A stretch of DNA of 64,000 nucleotides from Gaiellasilicea sp037721555 (GCA_037721555.1 JBBJOI010000010.1:1-64000); one strand, 5' to 3'; counted from the stretch's first letter, positions 8,308 through 17,550 are shown. The notes: generated by a model from the letters alone, not told the origin. Made by a program: numbers and translations.

Positions 8308-10884
8308 GTGCCGAAGACCCTCACCGGCCAGGAGCTCCAGCTCGACGACGGCCCCGCGCGCGACTCCGAGCTCTTCCTCGTCGACGGGAACAACCTCGCC
8401 TACCGCGCCTTCTTCGCGCTGCCGGAGGAGCTTGCGACGAGCGACGGCTTCTCCACGAACGCCCTGCTCGGCTTCACGAACATGCTCTTCAAGCTGCTCG
8501 CGGACTACCGGCCGCGGGGCGTCGCTGTCGCCTGGGACACCCGCCCCGTCCACCGTGCCGAGATCTCACCGGAGTACAAGGTGCAACGCCGCCCGATGCC
8601 GGACCTGCTGCGGGAGCAGTTCCCGTACTTCCGTCCGATCGTGGAGGCGTTCGGGTACCGGAACCTCGAGTTCGAGGGGTGGGAGGCCGACGACGTGATA
8701 GCGACGCTTGCAACACGCGCCGACGCGGCTGGCGTCAAGACGACGGTCGTCTCGACCGATCGAGACGCGTTCCAGCTCTGCTCCGGGAACGTGACGCTGA
8801 TGATGACCCCCCGCGGGGTCGCAGACGTCAACGTCTACACACCCGAGCGCGTCGAGCTGCGCTACGGCGTCCGGCCCGATCAGGTGCCGGACTTCATCGG
8901 GTTGAAGGGCGACACGTCGGACAACATCCCGGGCGTGCCGGGGATCGGGGACAAGACGGCCGGCCAGCTGATCGCGCAGTACGGGTCGCTCGACGCGGTG
9001 ATCGAGCATGCGGACGAGCTGTCACCGGCCCGTCGGAAGAACATCCTGGAGCACGCCGATCAGGCCAGGGCCTCCAAGGACCTCGCGACGATGCGCCGCG
9101 ACCTCAACATCGACTGCGACCCGTCGCAGCTGGTGCTCGGCGCCCCCGACCGCTCGCAGTTGCGGGAGATGTTCAGGCGCTTCGAGTTCCGCAACCTGCT
9201 GAACCGCGTCGACGAACTGGAGACCGCTTTGCCTTCGGCACATCGGTCTCTTGAGGTCGTTGGCGAGATGGTGTCCTGGCGAGAGGGTGACCTGCCGCAG
9301 GTGCGGGGCCGCGTCGGTCTCGCGATCGCCGATGGCCGCTTCGCGCTCTCGCAGGACGACGGCGTCGTCGTCGGCGCGTGGGCCCCGGAGCTGATCCCGC
9401 GCCTTCGGGATGCGCAGATCGTGGCTCACGACTACAAGTCGCTGCCCCGCCTGACGATGCAACCGGCGGACGACACCCTGATTGCCGCGTACCTGATCGA
9501 GCCGGGCCGCTCGGACTACGCGATCGACGATCTCTCCGCCGAGTACGGGCTCGAGGTGATCCCGGAGCCGGCGGCGGAGGAGGAGACCGCAGCGCTGATC
9601 CGCCAGGCCGAGGCGCCCCGGCGACTGGCGCCGCGCCTGCGGGAGCGGGTGACCGAGCGCGGCTCAGACCACCTCTACGACGAGATCGAGCTGCCGCTGA
9701 CGGCCGTGCTCGCCTCGATGGAGGACGCCGGCGTCAAGATCGACACCTACCGGATGGGCGAGATCACGGCTCGCCTGTCCGACCGCGTCGAGGAACTGGA
9801 AGCCAAGGCATACGGGCTGGCGGGGGAGGAGTTCATGCTCGGCTCTACGCAGCAAGTTGCGCGGATCCTGTTCGAGCAGCTCGAGCTGACGCCGGGCCGA
9901 AAGGGCAAGACCGGGTACTCCACCGACACGCGCGTGCTTCGCTCGATCCGCCACGAGCACCCGATCGTCGAGGTGCTCGAGGAGTGGCGCGAGCTGACGA
10001 AGCTGATCAACACCTACCTCGGCCCGTTGCCATCACTGCTAGGTGATGACGGCCGCCTGCACACCACCTTCAACCAGACGGTGGCTTCGACCGGGCGGCT
10101 CTCGACGACGAACCCGAACCTGCAGGCGATCCCGATCCGCACCGAGCTCGGGCGCGAGATCCGCTCTGCCTTCGTCGCCGAGAGCGGCCATCGGCTCATG
10201 TCCGCGGACTACAGCCAGGTCGAGCTGCGCATCCTCGCGCACGTCTCGGGCGAGCCCGTGCTGAAGGCGGCCTTTGCGCGCAACGAGGACATCCACGCCC
10301 GCACGGCGGCCGAGGTGCTCGGCAAGGACGCGGCAACGTTGACGAAGGACGAGCGCAATGTTGCCAAAGTGGTCAACTTCGGGATCATCTACGGCATCTC
10401 CGCATTCGGCCTCTCCGAGAACCTCGAGATCCCGCGAGAGGAGGCACAGACCTACATCGACGCCTACCTCGCGCGCTTCCCGCACGTGCAGGACTTCATC
10501 CAACGGACGATCGAGCAGGCAGCTCGAGATGGCTACGTGACGACGTTGCTCGGTCGACGCCGCCCCGTGCCGGAGATTCGCGCTTCGAACCGCCAGACGC
10601 GGGCGCTCGGGGAGCGGCTGGCCGTCAACTCGGTCATGCAGGGCACCGCAGCCGACGTGATCAAGGTCGCGATGATCAGGATCCACCAGCGGCTGCGCGA
10701 GGAGGGGAGAAGCGCCCGGCTCGTCCTCCAGGTGCACGACGAGCTGCTGCTCGAGGTGCCGGAGACCGAAACGAGCGCTGCAAAGGAGCTCGTCCGTCGG
10801 GAGATGTGCAACGCCTACCCGCTCGATCCGCCGCTCGCAGTCGACGTCGGTACCGGCGACGACTGGAACGAGGCCAAGTCGTAG
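8308..10884 (+). CDS. polA: DNA polymerase I
   Basis: An 858-residue Pol I for repair and Okazaki fragment maturation. The N-terminal 5'-3' nuclease shows LVDGNNLAYRAFF, WEADDVIATLA, STDRDAFQL and GLKGDTSDNIPGVPGIGDKT. The middle 3'-5' exonuclease fold is present, but its first metal-binding D-x-E is missing (VGLAIADGRFALS), so proofreading is probably lost, as in many Gram-positive and actinobacterial enzymes. The polymerase domain has motif A MSADYSQVELRILAH, the O-helix RNVAKVVNFGIIYGIS with phenylalanine at the sugar-selecting position, and motif C LVLQVHDELLLEV. The GTG start is supported by a -10 element 6 bases upstream. Confidence 0.96.
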   Translation: MPKTLTGQELQLDDGPARDSELFLVDGNNLAYRAFFALPEELATSDGFSTNALLGFTNMLFKLLADYRPRGVAVAWDTRPVHRAEISPEYKVQRRPMPDLLREQFPYFRPIVEAFGYRNLEFEGWEADDVIATLATRADAAGVKTTVVSTDRDAFQLCSGNVTLMMTPRGVADVNVYTPERVELRYGVRPDQVPDFIGLKGDTSDNIPGVPGIGDKTAGQLIAQYGSLDAVIEHADELSPARRKNILEHADQARASKDLATMRRDLNIDCDPSQLVLGAPDRSQLREMFRRFEFRNLLNRVDELETALPSAHRSLEVVGEMVSWREGDLPQVRGRVGLAIADGRFALSQDDGVVVGAWAPELIPRLRDAQIVAHDYKSLPRLTMQPADDTLIAAYLIEPGRSDYAIDDLSAEYGLEVIPEPAAEEETAALIRQAEAPRRLAPRLRERVTERGSDHLYDEIELPLTAVLASMEDAGVKIDTYRMGEITARLSDRVEELEAKAYGLAGEEFMLGSTQQVARILFEQLELTPGRKGKTGYSTDTRVLRSIRHEHPIVEVLEEWRELTKLINTYLGPLPSLLGDDGRLHTTFNQTVASTGRLSTTNPNLQAIPIRTELGREIRSAFVAESGHRLMSADYSQVELRILAHVSGEPVLKAAFARNEDIHARTAAEVLGKDAATLTKDERNVAKVVNFGIIYGISAFGLSENLEIPREEAQTYIDAYLARFPHVQDFIQRTIEQAARDGYVTTLLGRRRPVPEIRASNRQTRALGERLAVNSVMQGTAADVIKVAMIRIHQRLREEGRSARLVLQVHDELLLEVPETETSAAKELVRREMCNAYPLDPPLAVDVGTGDDWNEAKS

Positions 10885-10982
10885 CGAGCGGTCGAGGGCG
10901 CTCAGACCGAGAGGCCGCTCAGGTCGAGGGTGATGGCCTCCCGCCGCTTCAACGGCCGTATTTCCGGGCCAGGAAAGCTGGC

Positions 10983-10988
10983 TATACT
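10983..10988 (+). promoter_or_regulatory. Predicted -10 element of rpsA
   Basis: TATACT lies 11 bases before the rpsA ATG, giving an untranslated leader of at most about 5 bases. A weak -35 candidate TTTCCG sits at 10961-10966 with a 16-base spacer. The rest of the 115-base polA-rpsA gap shows no clear Shine-Dalgarno site. Confidence 0.6.
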
Positions 10989-10999
10989 GCGCGCTCGCA

Positions 11000-12610
11000 A
11001 TGGTGAACGAGACGATCGAAAAGCCCGCTCAGCTCGAGGAAGGCGTCTGGGTCACAGGCCCTGACGGCGAGCTCATCCCCGACTACGAGTCGACCTTCCC
11101 GACGATCAACGAGGGCGAGGTCGTCCACGGCACGGTCGTCCGGGTCGACAAGGACGAGGTGCTTGTCGACATCGGCTACAAGTCGGAGGGCGTCATCCCG
11201 GTCGCCGAGCTCTCGATTCGCCGCTCGGTGAACCCGGCCGACGAGGTGTCGGTCGGAGAGGAGATCGACGCGCTCGTGATGACGAAGGAGGACGCCGAAG
11301 GGCGTCTCATCCTGTCGAAGAAGCGCGCCCGCTTCGAGCTCGCGTGGAAGCGGATCGAGGCTGCGGCCGAGTCGGGCGAACCCGTCGTGGGCAGGGTGAT
11401 CGAGGTCGTCAAGGGCGGCCTGATCCTCGACCTCGGCGTCCGCGGCTTCCTTCCGGCCTCGCTCGTCGACATCCGCCGCGTCCAGGATCTGGACGAGTTC
11501 ATGGGGAAGGAGCTGCGCTGCAAGGTGATCGAGCTGAACCGCTCGCGCAACAACGTCGTCCTCTCCCGTCGCGCCGTCCTCGAGGACGAGCGCAAGGAGA
11601 TGCGCCAGGCGATCCTCGACCGGCTCAACCCGGGCGACGTCGTCGACGGCCAGATCTCGAACATCGTCGACTTCGGCGCCTTCGTCGACCTCGATGGCAT
11701 GGACGGGCTGATCCACATCTCGGAGCTCTCCTGGAGTCACGTCAACCATCCGTCCGAAGTGCTCGAGATCGGCCAGGACGTGAAGGTGAAGGTGCTCGAC
11801 ATCGACCGCGACCGCCAGCGGATCTCACTGGGCCTCAAGCAGACGCAGTCCGACCCGTGGCAGCAGGTGATCGAGAACTACAACGAGGCTGACGTGGTGG
11901 AGGGCAGGGTCACGAAGGTCGTGACCTTCGGCGCCTTCGTCGAGATCCTGCCGGGCGTCGAGGGCCTCGTGCACATCTCCGAGCTCGCCCAGCACCACGT
12001 CGAGAACCCGCGCGAGGTCGTCTCCCAGGGTGATGCGGTCAACGTGCTCATCCTCGAGGTCGATGCTGACCGCCGCCGCCTCTCGCTCTCGCTGAAGCGG
12101 GTCGAGGAGGGGGCACAGCCGCTACCGCGCGCCGACGGTGCAGAGTCGGTGCACATGACGCCGAAGCTCGATCTCTCCGAGACCGTCTTCCCGGCAGGTG
12201 CTCCCGCTGATGCGCCGCCCTCTGAAGCGCCCGAAGCGGACGTGCAACCGGAGGCTGCGGCCGCCGAGGACGCGCCCGCTCCCGAGACGGATTCCGCGGC
12301 CGGCATGGATGCGCCCGCTCCCGAGACGGATTCCGCGGCCGGCATGGATGCACCCGCTCTCGAGTCGGAAGCGGCGGCCGGCGAGGACGCGCCCGCTCCC
12401 GAAACGGATTCCGCGGCGGCGGCCGGCGAGAACGTACCCGCGCTCGAGTCGGATGCGGCGGCCGAGGTCGAGCTCGAGGGCGAGTCCGTCGCAGCGGCCG
12501 ACGGCGCTGCGGGCGACAGTACGGAGAGCGACGCGGACGGCTTCGAGCGCGAGTCGACGGCCGCGTCGGACGCCGCGTCCGGCGACGACGAGCCCGACGC
12601 AGCAGCCTAA
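11000..12610 (+). CDS. rpsA: 30S ribosomal protein S1
   Basis: A 536-residue protein with four S1 RNA-binding domains between about residues 33 and 375, as usual for actinobacterial S1. Recognisable repeats include GEVVHGTVVRVDKDEVLVDIGYKSEG, cut here by GEPVVGRVIEVVKGGLILDLG, and the best-conserved third and fourth units VVDGQISNIVDFGAFVDLDG and VVEGRVTKVVTFGAFVEILPG. S1 recruits mRNA to the 30S subunit, though leaderless mRNAs, which seem common here, do not need it. The C-terminal 150 residues are an acidic Ala/Glu/Asp/Pro tail encoded by tandem repeats. It is followed closely by coaE. Confidence 0.93.
   Translation: MVNETIEKPAQLEEGVWVTGPDGELIPDYESTFPTINEGEVVHGTVVRVDKDEVLVDIGYKSEGVIPVAELSIRRSVNPADEVSVGEEIDALVMTKEDAEGRLILSKKRARFELAWKRIEAAAESGEPVVGRVIEVVKGGLILDLGVRGFLPASLVDIRRVQDLDEFMGKELRCKVIELNRSRNNVVLSRRAVLEDERKEMRQAILDRLNPGDVVDGQISNIVDFGAFVDLDGMDGLIHISELSWSHVNHPSEVLEIGQDVKVKVLDIDRDRQRISLGLKQTQSDPWQQVIENYNEADVVEGRVTKVVTFGAFVEILPGVEGLVHISELAQHHVENPREVVSQGDAVNVLILEVDADRRRLSLSLKRVEEGAQPLPRADGAESVHMTPKLDLSETVFPAGAPADAPPSEAPEADVQPEAAAAEDAPAPETDSAAGMDAPAPETDSAAGMDAPALESEAAAGEDAPAPETDSAAAAGENVPALESDAAAEVELEGESVAAADGAAGDSTESDADGFERESTAASDAASGDDEPDAAA
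12269..12466 (+). repeat. In-frame tandem repeat in the rpsA acidic tail
   Basis: Five consecutive units of 13, 13, 13, 15 and 12 codons, with consensus D-A-P-A-P-E-T-D-S-A-A-G-M. The first two 39-base units are nearly identical at the DNA level, and later units have drifted. Because units are whole codons, expansion or contraction keeps the frame and changes tail length and charge. Confidence 0.85.
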
Positions 12611-12628
12611 CTCCGAGTCCTAGCCGCC

Positions 12629-13216
12629 TTGGCTCCACCCGTCGCCGTCGCCATCACCGGCGGTATCGGAGCGGGCAAGAGCGAAGCTCTGTACGCCTTC
12701 CAGAAGGCCGGGGCCGCGACGGTGTCGAGCGACGAGATCGTCCACCATCTGCTGGCGACGGACGCGGACGTGCGTGCAGCGCTTGTCGGCGAGCTGGGGG
12801 AGGGGATCCTCGGCGAGGACGGTCAGATCGACCGGGCGCGCGTCGCGGACGTCGTGTTCGCGAACCGCTCCAAGCTCGACTTCCTCGAAGGCCTGCTGCA
12901 CCCGCTCGTCGCGGCCGAGTACCTCCGCTGGCGCGAGCAGCTGAGTGGGCTCGAGTCGCCGCCCGACGTGTGCGTGACGGAGGTGCCGCTCCTCTTCGAG
13001 TCGGGGGCGGAGGCGCGGTTCGACAAGGTCGTCGTGATCACGGCACCCGCGAAGTTGCGCGAGCAGCGACGCCGCGTCCGGCGTGACGATCGCGATCAGC
13101 GGCTGCTGCCCGACGCGGAGAAGGTCGGGCGTGCCGACTTCGCGTACGTCAACACGGGAAGCCTCGACGATCTCGACGTCTGGGTCCGCGGTGTGATGAC
13201 GGAGCTCCGGCAATGA
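12629..13216 (+). CDS. coaE: Dephospho-CoA kinase
   Basis: This enzyme catalyses the last step of coenzyme A synthesis, phosphorylating the 3'-hydroxyl of dephospho-CoA with ATP. The 195-residue length fits the family. The P-loop GGIGAGKSEAL is at the N-terminus, followed by SSDEIVHHLL (the family's D-x-(I/L)-(A/V)-(R/H) region), HPLVAAEYLRW and VTEVPLLFESG. The TTG start at 12629, 18 bases after rpsA, gives the best fit. It overlaps the lytic transglycosylase start (ATGA). Pantothenate genes panB/panC lie 30 kb downstream. Confidence 0.92.
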   Translation: MAPPVAVAITGGIGAGKSEALYAFQKAGAATVSSDEIVHHLLATDADVRAALVGELGEGILGEDGQIDRARVADVVFANRSKLDFLEGLLHPLVAAEYLRWREQLSGLESPPDVCVTEVPLLFESGAEARFDKVVVITAPAKLREQRRRVRRDDRDQRLLPDAEKVGRADFAYVNTGSLDDLDVWVRGVMTELRQ

Positions 13217-13761
13217 AAAGCCTCGGTGTTCTCGGTCTCGTCGCCCTGATCCTGGTCGGAGCGGGTGCCTACGTCCTGGAGGCCGAGCCGCGGTGGTACG
13301 AGCGCGTCCGCTATCCACTGCGCTACGAGACGATCATCATCGGCCACGCGCGGAACTACCGGCTCGAGCCCGAGCTCCTGGCGGCGGTCATCTACCAAGA
13401 GAGCAAGTTCGACGCCGACGCTCGCTCGTCGTCGGGCGCGGTCGGGCTGATGCAGCTCCTGCCGGAGACCGGCCAGGGGATCGCTGACCGCACCGGCGGA
13501 GATACGTGGGAGCCGGAGGATCTCCTCAACCCGGAGCTGAACATCCGCTACGGCGCTTGGTATCTCCGCCATCTCCTGGACAAATACGAGGACGAGCAGC
13601 TGGCGCTCGCCGCCTACAACGCGGGCCAGACGAACGTCGATCGGTGGCGCAGGGACGGGGTGGGGATCCAGTTCGACGAGACGCGCCACTACGTGGAGCG
13701 GGTCGGCGAGCTGAAGCGGACGTACGCGGCCGCGTACGCGGACGAGCTCGGCCTGTCTTAG
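13213..13761 (+). CDS. Lytic transglycosylase, SLT domain
   Basis: A 182-residue exported or membrane-anchored peptidoglycan lyase. A single hydrophobic N-terminal segment (residues 4-20) serves as signal or anchor. The Slt70-type domain follows: the catalytic glutamate is in AVIYQESKFDADARSS, then GAVGLMQLLPETG, LNPELNIRYGAWYL and LALAAYNAGQTNVDRW, all family signatures. It is coupled to coaE by an ATGA overlap, an operon arrangement without obvious functional link. Confidence 0.92.
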   Translation: MKSLGVLGLVALILVGAGAYVLEAEPRWYERVRYPLRYETIIIGHARNYRLEPELLAAVIYQESKFDADARSSSGAVGLMQLLPETGQGIADRTGGDTWEPEDLLNPELNIRYGAWYLRHLLDKYEDEQLALAAYNAGQTNVDRWRRDGVGIQFDETRHYVERVGELKRTYAAAYADELGLS

Positions 13762-13818
13762 ACAGCTACCGGCTGCCGCCAGAGGTCGCGTTCTCTCCGC
13801 GTGCACACGGTCGCCGGA

Positions 13819-13851
13819 GACATGTCCGAGGCTTTAAGCCAGGAACGTGTC
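13819..13851. repeat. Dispersed palindromic repeat, copy A
   Basis: This lies in the 282-base gene-free stretch 13762-14043. Its core GGCTTTAAGCC is an inverted repeat flanked by GACATGTCC on the left and ACGTGTC on the right. A partial second copy, AGGCTTTGAGCCC, follows at 13933-13945. A closely related pair lies after rex at 53859-53984. The rest of the gap shows nothing I can support. Confidence 0.55.
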
Positions 13852-14043
13852 TCACGTGGACATCCTCGACCCACCACACGCTCACGAACCCGTCCTCCCA
13901 CGGCGTCCGGATGTCCGCCCGGGCCGTGGCCTAGGCTTTGAGCCCAGATAGCTCGCAGATGTTCGTCTGAGCCGGCGAGAAGCGTGCGGGGCGGGGAGGG
14001 TGCGACCCCCGGGAGGCTGCGCCTCGCCGTTTCGCGCTGGCGC

Positions 14044-14368
14044 TCAACGCGGCGCGACGCCCGTCTCCACGAGCGTCATCAGCACGTCGAGGTCCGGCAT
14101 CGGATCGCCGGTCACTCGTGCAAAGGCGACGCCGTTCGCGAGCATCCCCAGGAATTGCGAGGCGATTCCAATTGGCACGTCGGCGCGAACCACCTCGCTC
14201 AGGCGTGCGTGACGCTCCGGCCGCTGTGACTCCGCACGCTGCGCGAGCAGATCGATCTGCTCGCGGAAGCGCTCGTCGGTGCGAACCCGGCGGGCGGCCT
14301 CTATCTGCACCGACAGCCAGTCTGCGTCCTCGTGTGCCACGGCCTCGAGCAGCGCCCGGTAGCCGCGG
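14044..14368 (-). pseudogene. TetR-family regulator remnant, C-terminal domain only
   Basis: The minus strand encodes about 108 residues of a ligand-binding C-terminal domain of a TetR regulator (GYRALLEAVAHEDADWLSVQ, RVRTDERFREQIDLL, then GIASQFLGMLANGVAFARV). The N-terminal helix-turn-helix is absent: upstream sequence on this strand is the antisense of the MFS gene. The protein therefore cannot bind DNA. The junction lies around base 14368, head to head with the MFS gene, as expected if the divergent intergenic region and both 5' ends were deleted. Confidence 0.65.
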
Positions 14369-15576
14369 GTGAAGAGGACGCCGCTAGCCGCACTCGTCTC
14401 GGCCGAGATCATCTCGATCCTCGGGCTCGCGCATGACCTACCTCGCCCTGTCGTGGTTCGTGCTCGTGACGACGGGCTCAGCCGCCAAGATGTCGCTCGT
14501 TCTTGTCGCCGAGCTGCTTCCGACAGCGCTCTTCGGCATTCTCAGCGGCGCTCTGGTCGAGCGGCTCGGAGGCCGCACGACGATGCTCGCCTGCGATCTG
14601 GCGCGCGCTCCCCTGCTCGCCGCGGTGCCGCTGCTCCACGCCGACCTGCTCAGCTTCCCGCTCCTGCTGGGGCTCGTCTTCTGCCTCGGCTGCTTCATGG
14701 CGCCGCACGTCTCGGCCCAACGGGTGATCCTGCCCGAGCTCGTCGGAGAGAACGAGACGAGGATCGCGCAGGCAAACAGCGTCGTCGAGGGCGGCACCGC
14801 GTTCGCCGGCTTGGCCGGACCCGCGCTCGCGGGCGTCCTGATCCCGTTCCTCGGGGCGTCGAACGTGCTCTACGTCGACGCGGCGACCTACTTCGTGTCA
14901 TTCGTCCTGCTGGCGGGGTTCGTGTCGAAGACGACGCGCGTCCTCGGAGCTGCGGCAAGGAGCGGCGTCCTCGCAGGCGTGCGCTTCCTCCTGCGCGACC
15001 GCTTGCTCGGGCCGCTGAGCGGCACGGTCGTCGTGCTGAACTTTCTCGCCGCGGGGCTCTCCGCGAGCCTGCCGTTCTACGCCTACGACAGCTTCGGGAC
15101 GACTCAAAGATCGCGGGCTCTTCTTCGCCGCGAGCGGAGCCGGCGCGCTCGTCGGCAGCATCGGCGCGGTGCTCGTCGTCCGGCGAGTGCAGCCGCTGAA
15201 GCTGGCTGGGATTGCGATGGTGGCAGTGACGCTACCGCTCTGGCTGCTGCCGCTCCACCTGCCCGCGGCCGGCGTGATGGGCGCGCTCTTCGTCGCGATG
15301 CTGTTCACGCCGCTCGTGAACGGGCCCGTCATCGGCGTCATCAACGCCCGGACTCCACCGGAGTTGCGCGCGAAAATGATGACGGCGCTGATCTCCGTCA
15401 GCACGATCGCCGCACCTCTCAGCTACCTCGCGGCGGGGCAGCTGCTCGAGCCCTGGGGGGTGACGCGGGTGTTCTTGGCTGTCGCGATCGGGATGACGGC
15501 GTCGGCGCTTGTCTTCGCCACGATCGCGCTTCGTCAGCGCGAAGCCGGCGCCACCGTGGCGACGGCGCCGTCCTAG
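14369..15576 (+). pseudogene. MFS transporter gene broken by three single-base indels
   Basis: Three frames together give one MFS permease. Frame 2 from GTG 14369 reads LAALVSAEIISILG, frame 3 continues SRMTYLALSWFVLVTTGS to ASLPFYAYDSFG, a short frame 2 stretch gives DDSKIAG, and frame 1 continues LFFAASGAGALVGSIGA to the stop. The shifts need one extra G at 14423-14425, one missing G at 15096-15098 and one missing G at 15115-15117. The N-terminus also seems shortened at the tetR junction. The family is a drug/metabolite exporter of the TetR-regulated type; substrate unknown. It may be a decaying gene or carry homopolymer sequencing errors. Its stop codon overlaps the stop of the convergent gene. 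Confidence 0.75.
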
Positions 15577-17486
15577 GGAGAGGCGAGCCGCGCCCACAGG
15601 TTCTCGAGCACACGACCGACGGTCCACCGCCCCTCCTGCCCGCGAGCCGCGGTTGGGCGCGTGGCCGTCCCGCCGAAGTCGATCGCGCCCGCGGAGAACA
15701 CCCGCGCGCCCGCCGTGGTCTCGTACAGGGTCATCTGAGCGGTGACGCCCGGGCCGAAGAGATCAGGAATGTCGGCGAGGACGAGCGTCCCGGGCGGCGA
15801 GAACGGCGTCGTGGCGTCGATCTCGATCCCGTAGCCGCCGAGCTCGGCGCCGAAAGTCGCGCCGTCGACAAGCCCAGTACCCGCCCACAGCCAGGGAGCG
15901 GTCACTGTAGACCTGACGACGAAGGGCCGCTGCACCTGGCCGCGATCGTTGGCGCGATACTGGACGCCGAGGAGCGCCGACTCGGGGCGCCCGTACTCCC
16001 GCCACCGCTTCATGCGACGCAGCGTTCGCCCCTCCTTGCGTATCTCCCAGAAGAAGTTGTTCGCAGACAGGAACATGAGGTTGCCGCCGAGGTTGCGATA
16101 GCCCTCGACGAGATCGAGCTCGTGCCGCGTCACGTACTCCATATGCCCCGGGAAGACGAGGAGGTCGTACGACGCGAGGAGCTCCTCGGCCGTTCGAACG
16201 CGCTCGAGATCGCCCTCGGAGAGGAAGTCGGCGATCTTGGCCTTGCGGTGGAGCCAGCGGAGAAAACCGACGTCGTACTTGCGGTAGTGCGGCGGTACGC
16301 CGCGGCGGAGAAAGGGACGACCCAGCCGCACCGTGTTCTCGCGTCCCTTCGCGTACCACGTGTCGCCCCAGCCGTTGCCGTCGTCGTCGCGGAAGTTGTA
16401 GGCCTGCCACGTGTTCGTCGGCAGCACGACGGCGACGCGGCTCGAGCCGAGCTTCGACGGCCGCAGGACAAACGGAGCGAACCCGACTCTGCCGTCGGCC
16501 GCGATCAGCTTTGCGAAGAAGAGGCCCGTGCCCCAGGCGCCGATCGGCACTCTCAGCACGTGCCGCCGGTCGCGCCTCGCCGTCCAGTCGATCCAACGCG
16601 CTCGCGTCACCGGGACGCCGTGCATGACGGTGTCGTCATAGGTCGGCGCGTCCTCGCCTCCCGCGCGGGCGATCAGCAGCTTGAACCAGGGTGCATCGGT
16701 CGAGATGGCAAGGCTCGCGACCTGGCCCTCCCGGTAGCTCTCACGCGTGAAGCCCGCCTCGAGCCCGAGTACCCGCACGATCGGCGCGAGCGGACGACGT
16801 CCGTTGACGGCGTTCGTCGAGCCGTAGGTGCGCTCGTTGCCAGCCTTGTCCCGAACGGTCAAGCGGACGAGATATGTGCGGGCGGGGGTCGTCTTGCGCG
16901 GGTACCACGTGAACGTCTGCGGGCCTGGGCCCAGGACGGCGTTCCTGCGGTAGACCGGCTCCTTCACGTGCGAGGTGCGAGCGACCTCGACGCGCACCCG
17001 AGACCGCTCCTCGAGCGTGAAGCCGATTCGCGCAAAGTCGCGGACGCCGTCGCGGTTCGGCGAGATCGTCGTCAGAAGGCGGCGGTCGCCGGCGAACGGC
17101 CTGCCGCGGTTGTGTGCCCCGAAACCCGAGAGGGTCGGGGCGATCCGGTCGACGTGGAGCGGTGAGGACGAGAGAACCCGTCCTCCGCTCACCAGCCTGA
17201 CGCGGTAGTCGCCGTCGTCGACGAGCCTGCCGGCGAGGAAGCCCTTCCAACGCAGCCGCACACGGCGCTGCTTGGCCGGCTCCACGATCCAGCCGAGCGG
17301 CTTGCCCGCGCGCGTCGCGAGCTGAACGCCGACGCGCTGCTTCGCGGGCAACGTCACCTTGACCGTGAGTCGCGCTGCACGCGGCGAGAACTCGTGCGGC
17401 CGGATCGAGAGCCCGGCCGCGTCCGCGGTCGGCGCGGCGACCAGGCCGACGAGCAGCGCGAGAGCGAGGCAATACATCTGCCGCAT
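15573..17486 (-). CDS. Secreted N,N-dimethylformamidase-like protein
   Basis: A 637-residue protein with a signal peptide (MYCLALALLVGLVAAPTADA). Residues about 25-260 form two Ig/FlgD-like beta domains: TISPNRDGVRDFARIGFTL and ARTYLVRLTVRDKAGN are typical. The C-terminal 370 residues resemble the large-subunit C-terminal domain of N,N-dimethylformamidase, with VVLPTNTWQAYNFRDDDGNG, LLVFPGHMEYVTRHELDLVE and GGNLMFLSANNFFWEIRKEG. In the characterised enzyme this domain lies in a cytoplasmic subunit; here it is exported, so the substrate is unknown. The ATG at 17486 abuts the divergent LuxR regulator. Confidence 0.75.
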   Translation of the reverse strand: MRQMYCLALALLVGLVAAPTADAAGLSIRPHEFSPRAARLTVKVTLPAKQRVGVQLATRAGKPLGWIVEPAKQRRVRLRWKGFLAGRLVDDGDYRVRLVSGGRVLSSSPLHVDRIAPTLSGFGAHNRGRPFAGDRRLLTTISPNRDGVRDFARIGFTLEERSRVRVEVARTSHVKEPVYRRNAVLGPGPQTFTWYPRKTTPARTYLVRLTVRDKAGNERTYGSTNAVNGRRPLAPIVRVLGLEAGFTRESYREGQVASLAISTDAPWFKLLIARAGGEDAPTYDDTVMHGVPVTRARWIDWTARRDRRHVLRVPIGAWGTGLFFAKLIAADGRVGFAPFVLRPSKLGSSRVAVVLPTNTWQAYNFRDDDGNGWGDTWYAKGRENTVRLGRPFLRRGVPPHYRKYDVGFLRWLHRKAKIADFLSEGDLERVRTAEELLASYDLLVFPGHMEYVTRHELDLVEGYRNLGGNLMFLSANNFFWEIRKEGRTLRRMKRWREYGRPESALLGVQYRANDRGQVQRPFVVRSTVTAPWLWAGTGLVDGATFGAELGGYGIEIDATTPFSPPGTLVLADIPDLFGPGVTAQMTLYETTAGARVFSAGAIDFGGTATRPTAARGQEGRWTVGRVLENLWARLASP

Positions 17487-17521
17487 GATCGCAGGAAAGC
17501 TCCTGCAGATCGCGGAAAAGC

Positions 17522-17550
17522 TTGACAGAGCGCGTGGCAAGCACTTCACT
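17522..17550 (+). promoter_or_regulatory. Promoter of the AAA-LuxR regulator
   Basis: TTGACA at 17522-17527 is a consensus -35, followed after exactly 17 bases by TTCACT at 17545-17550. Transcription would start at about 17557, which is the GTG start codon itself. This is the clearest full promoter in the window and it fixes the start of the regulator. Confidence 0.7.

Noticed and set aside
14433..17165. 910-codon plus-strand frame starting in the MFS region
   Set aside because: Only the first 220 codons match the MFS family; the rest is antisense to the DMFase-like gene and results from the frameshift at 15096.
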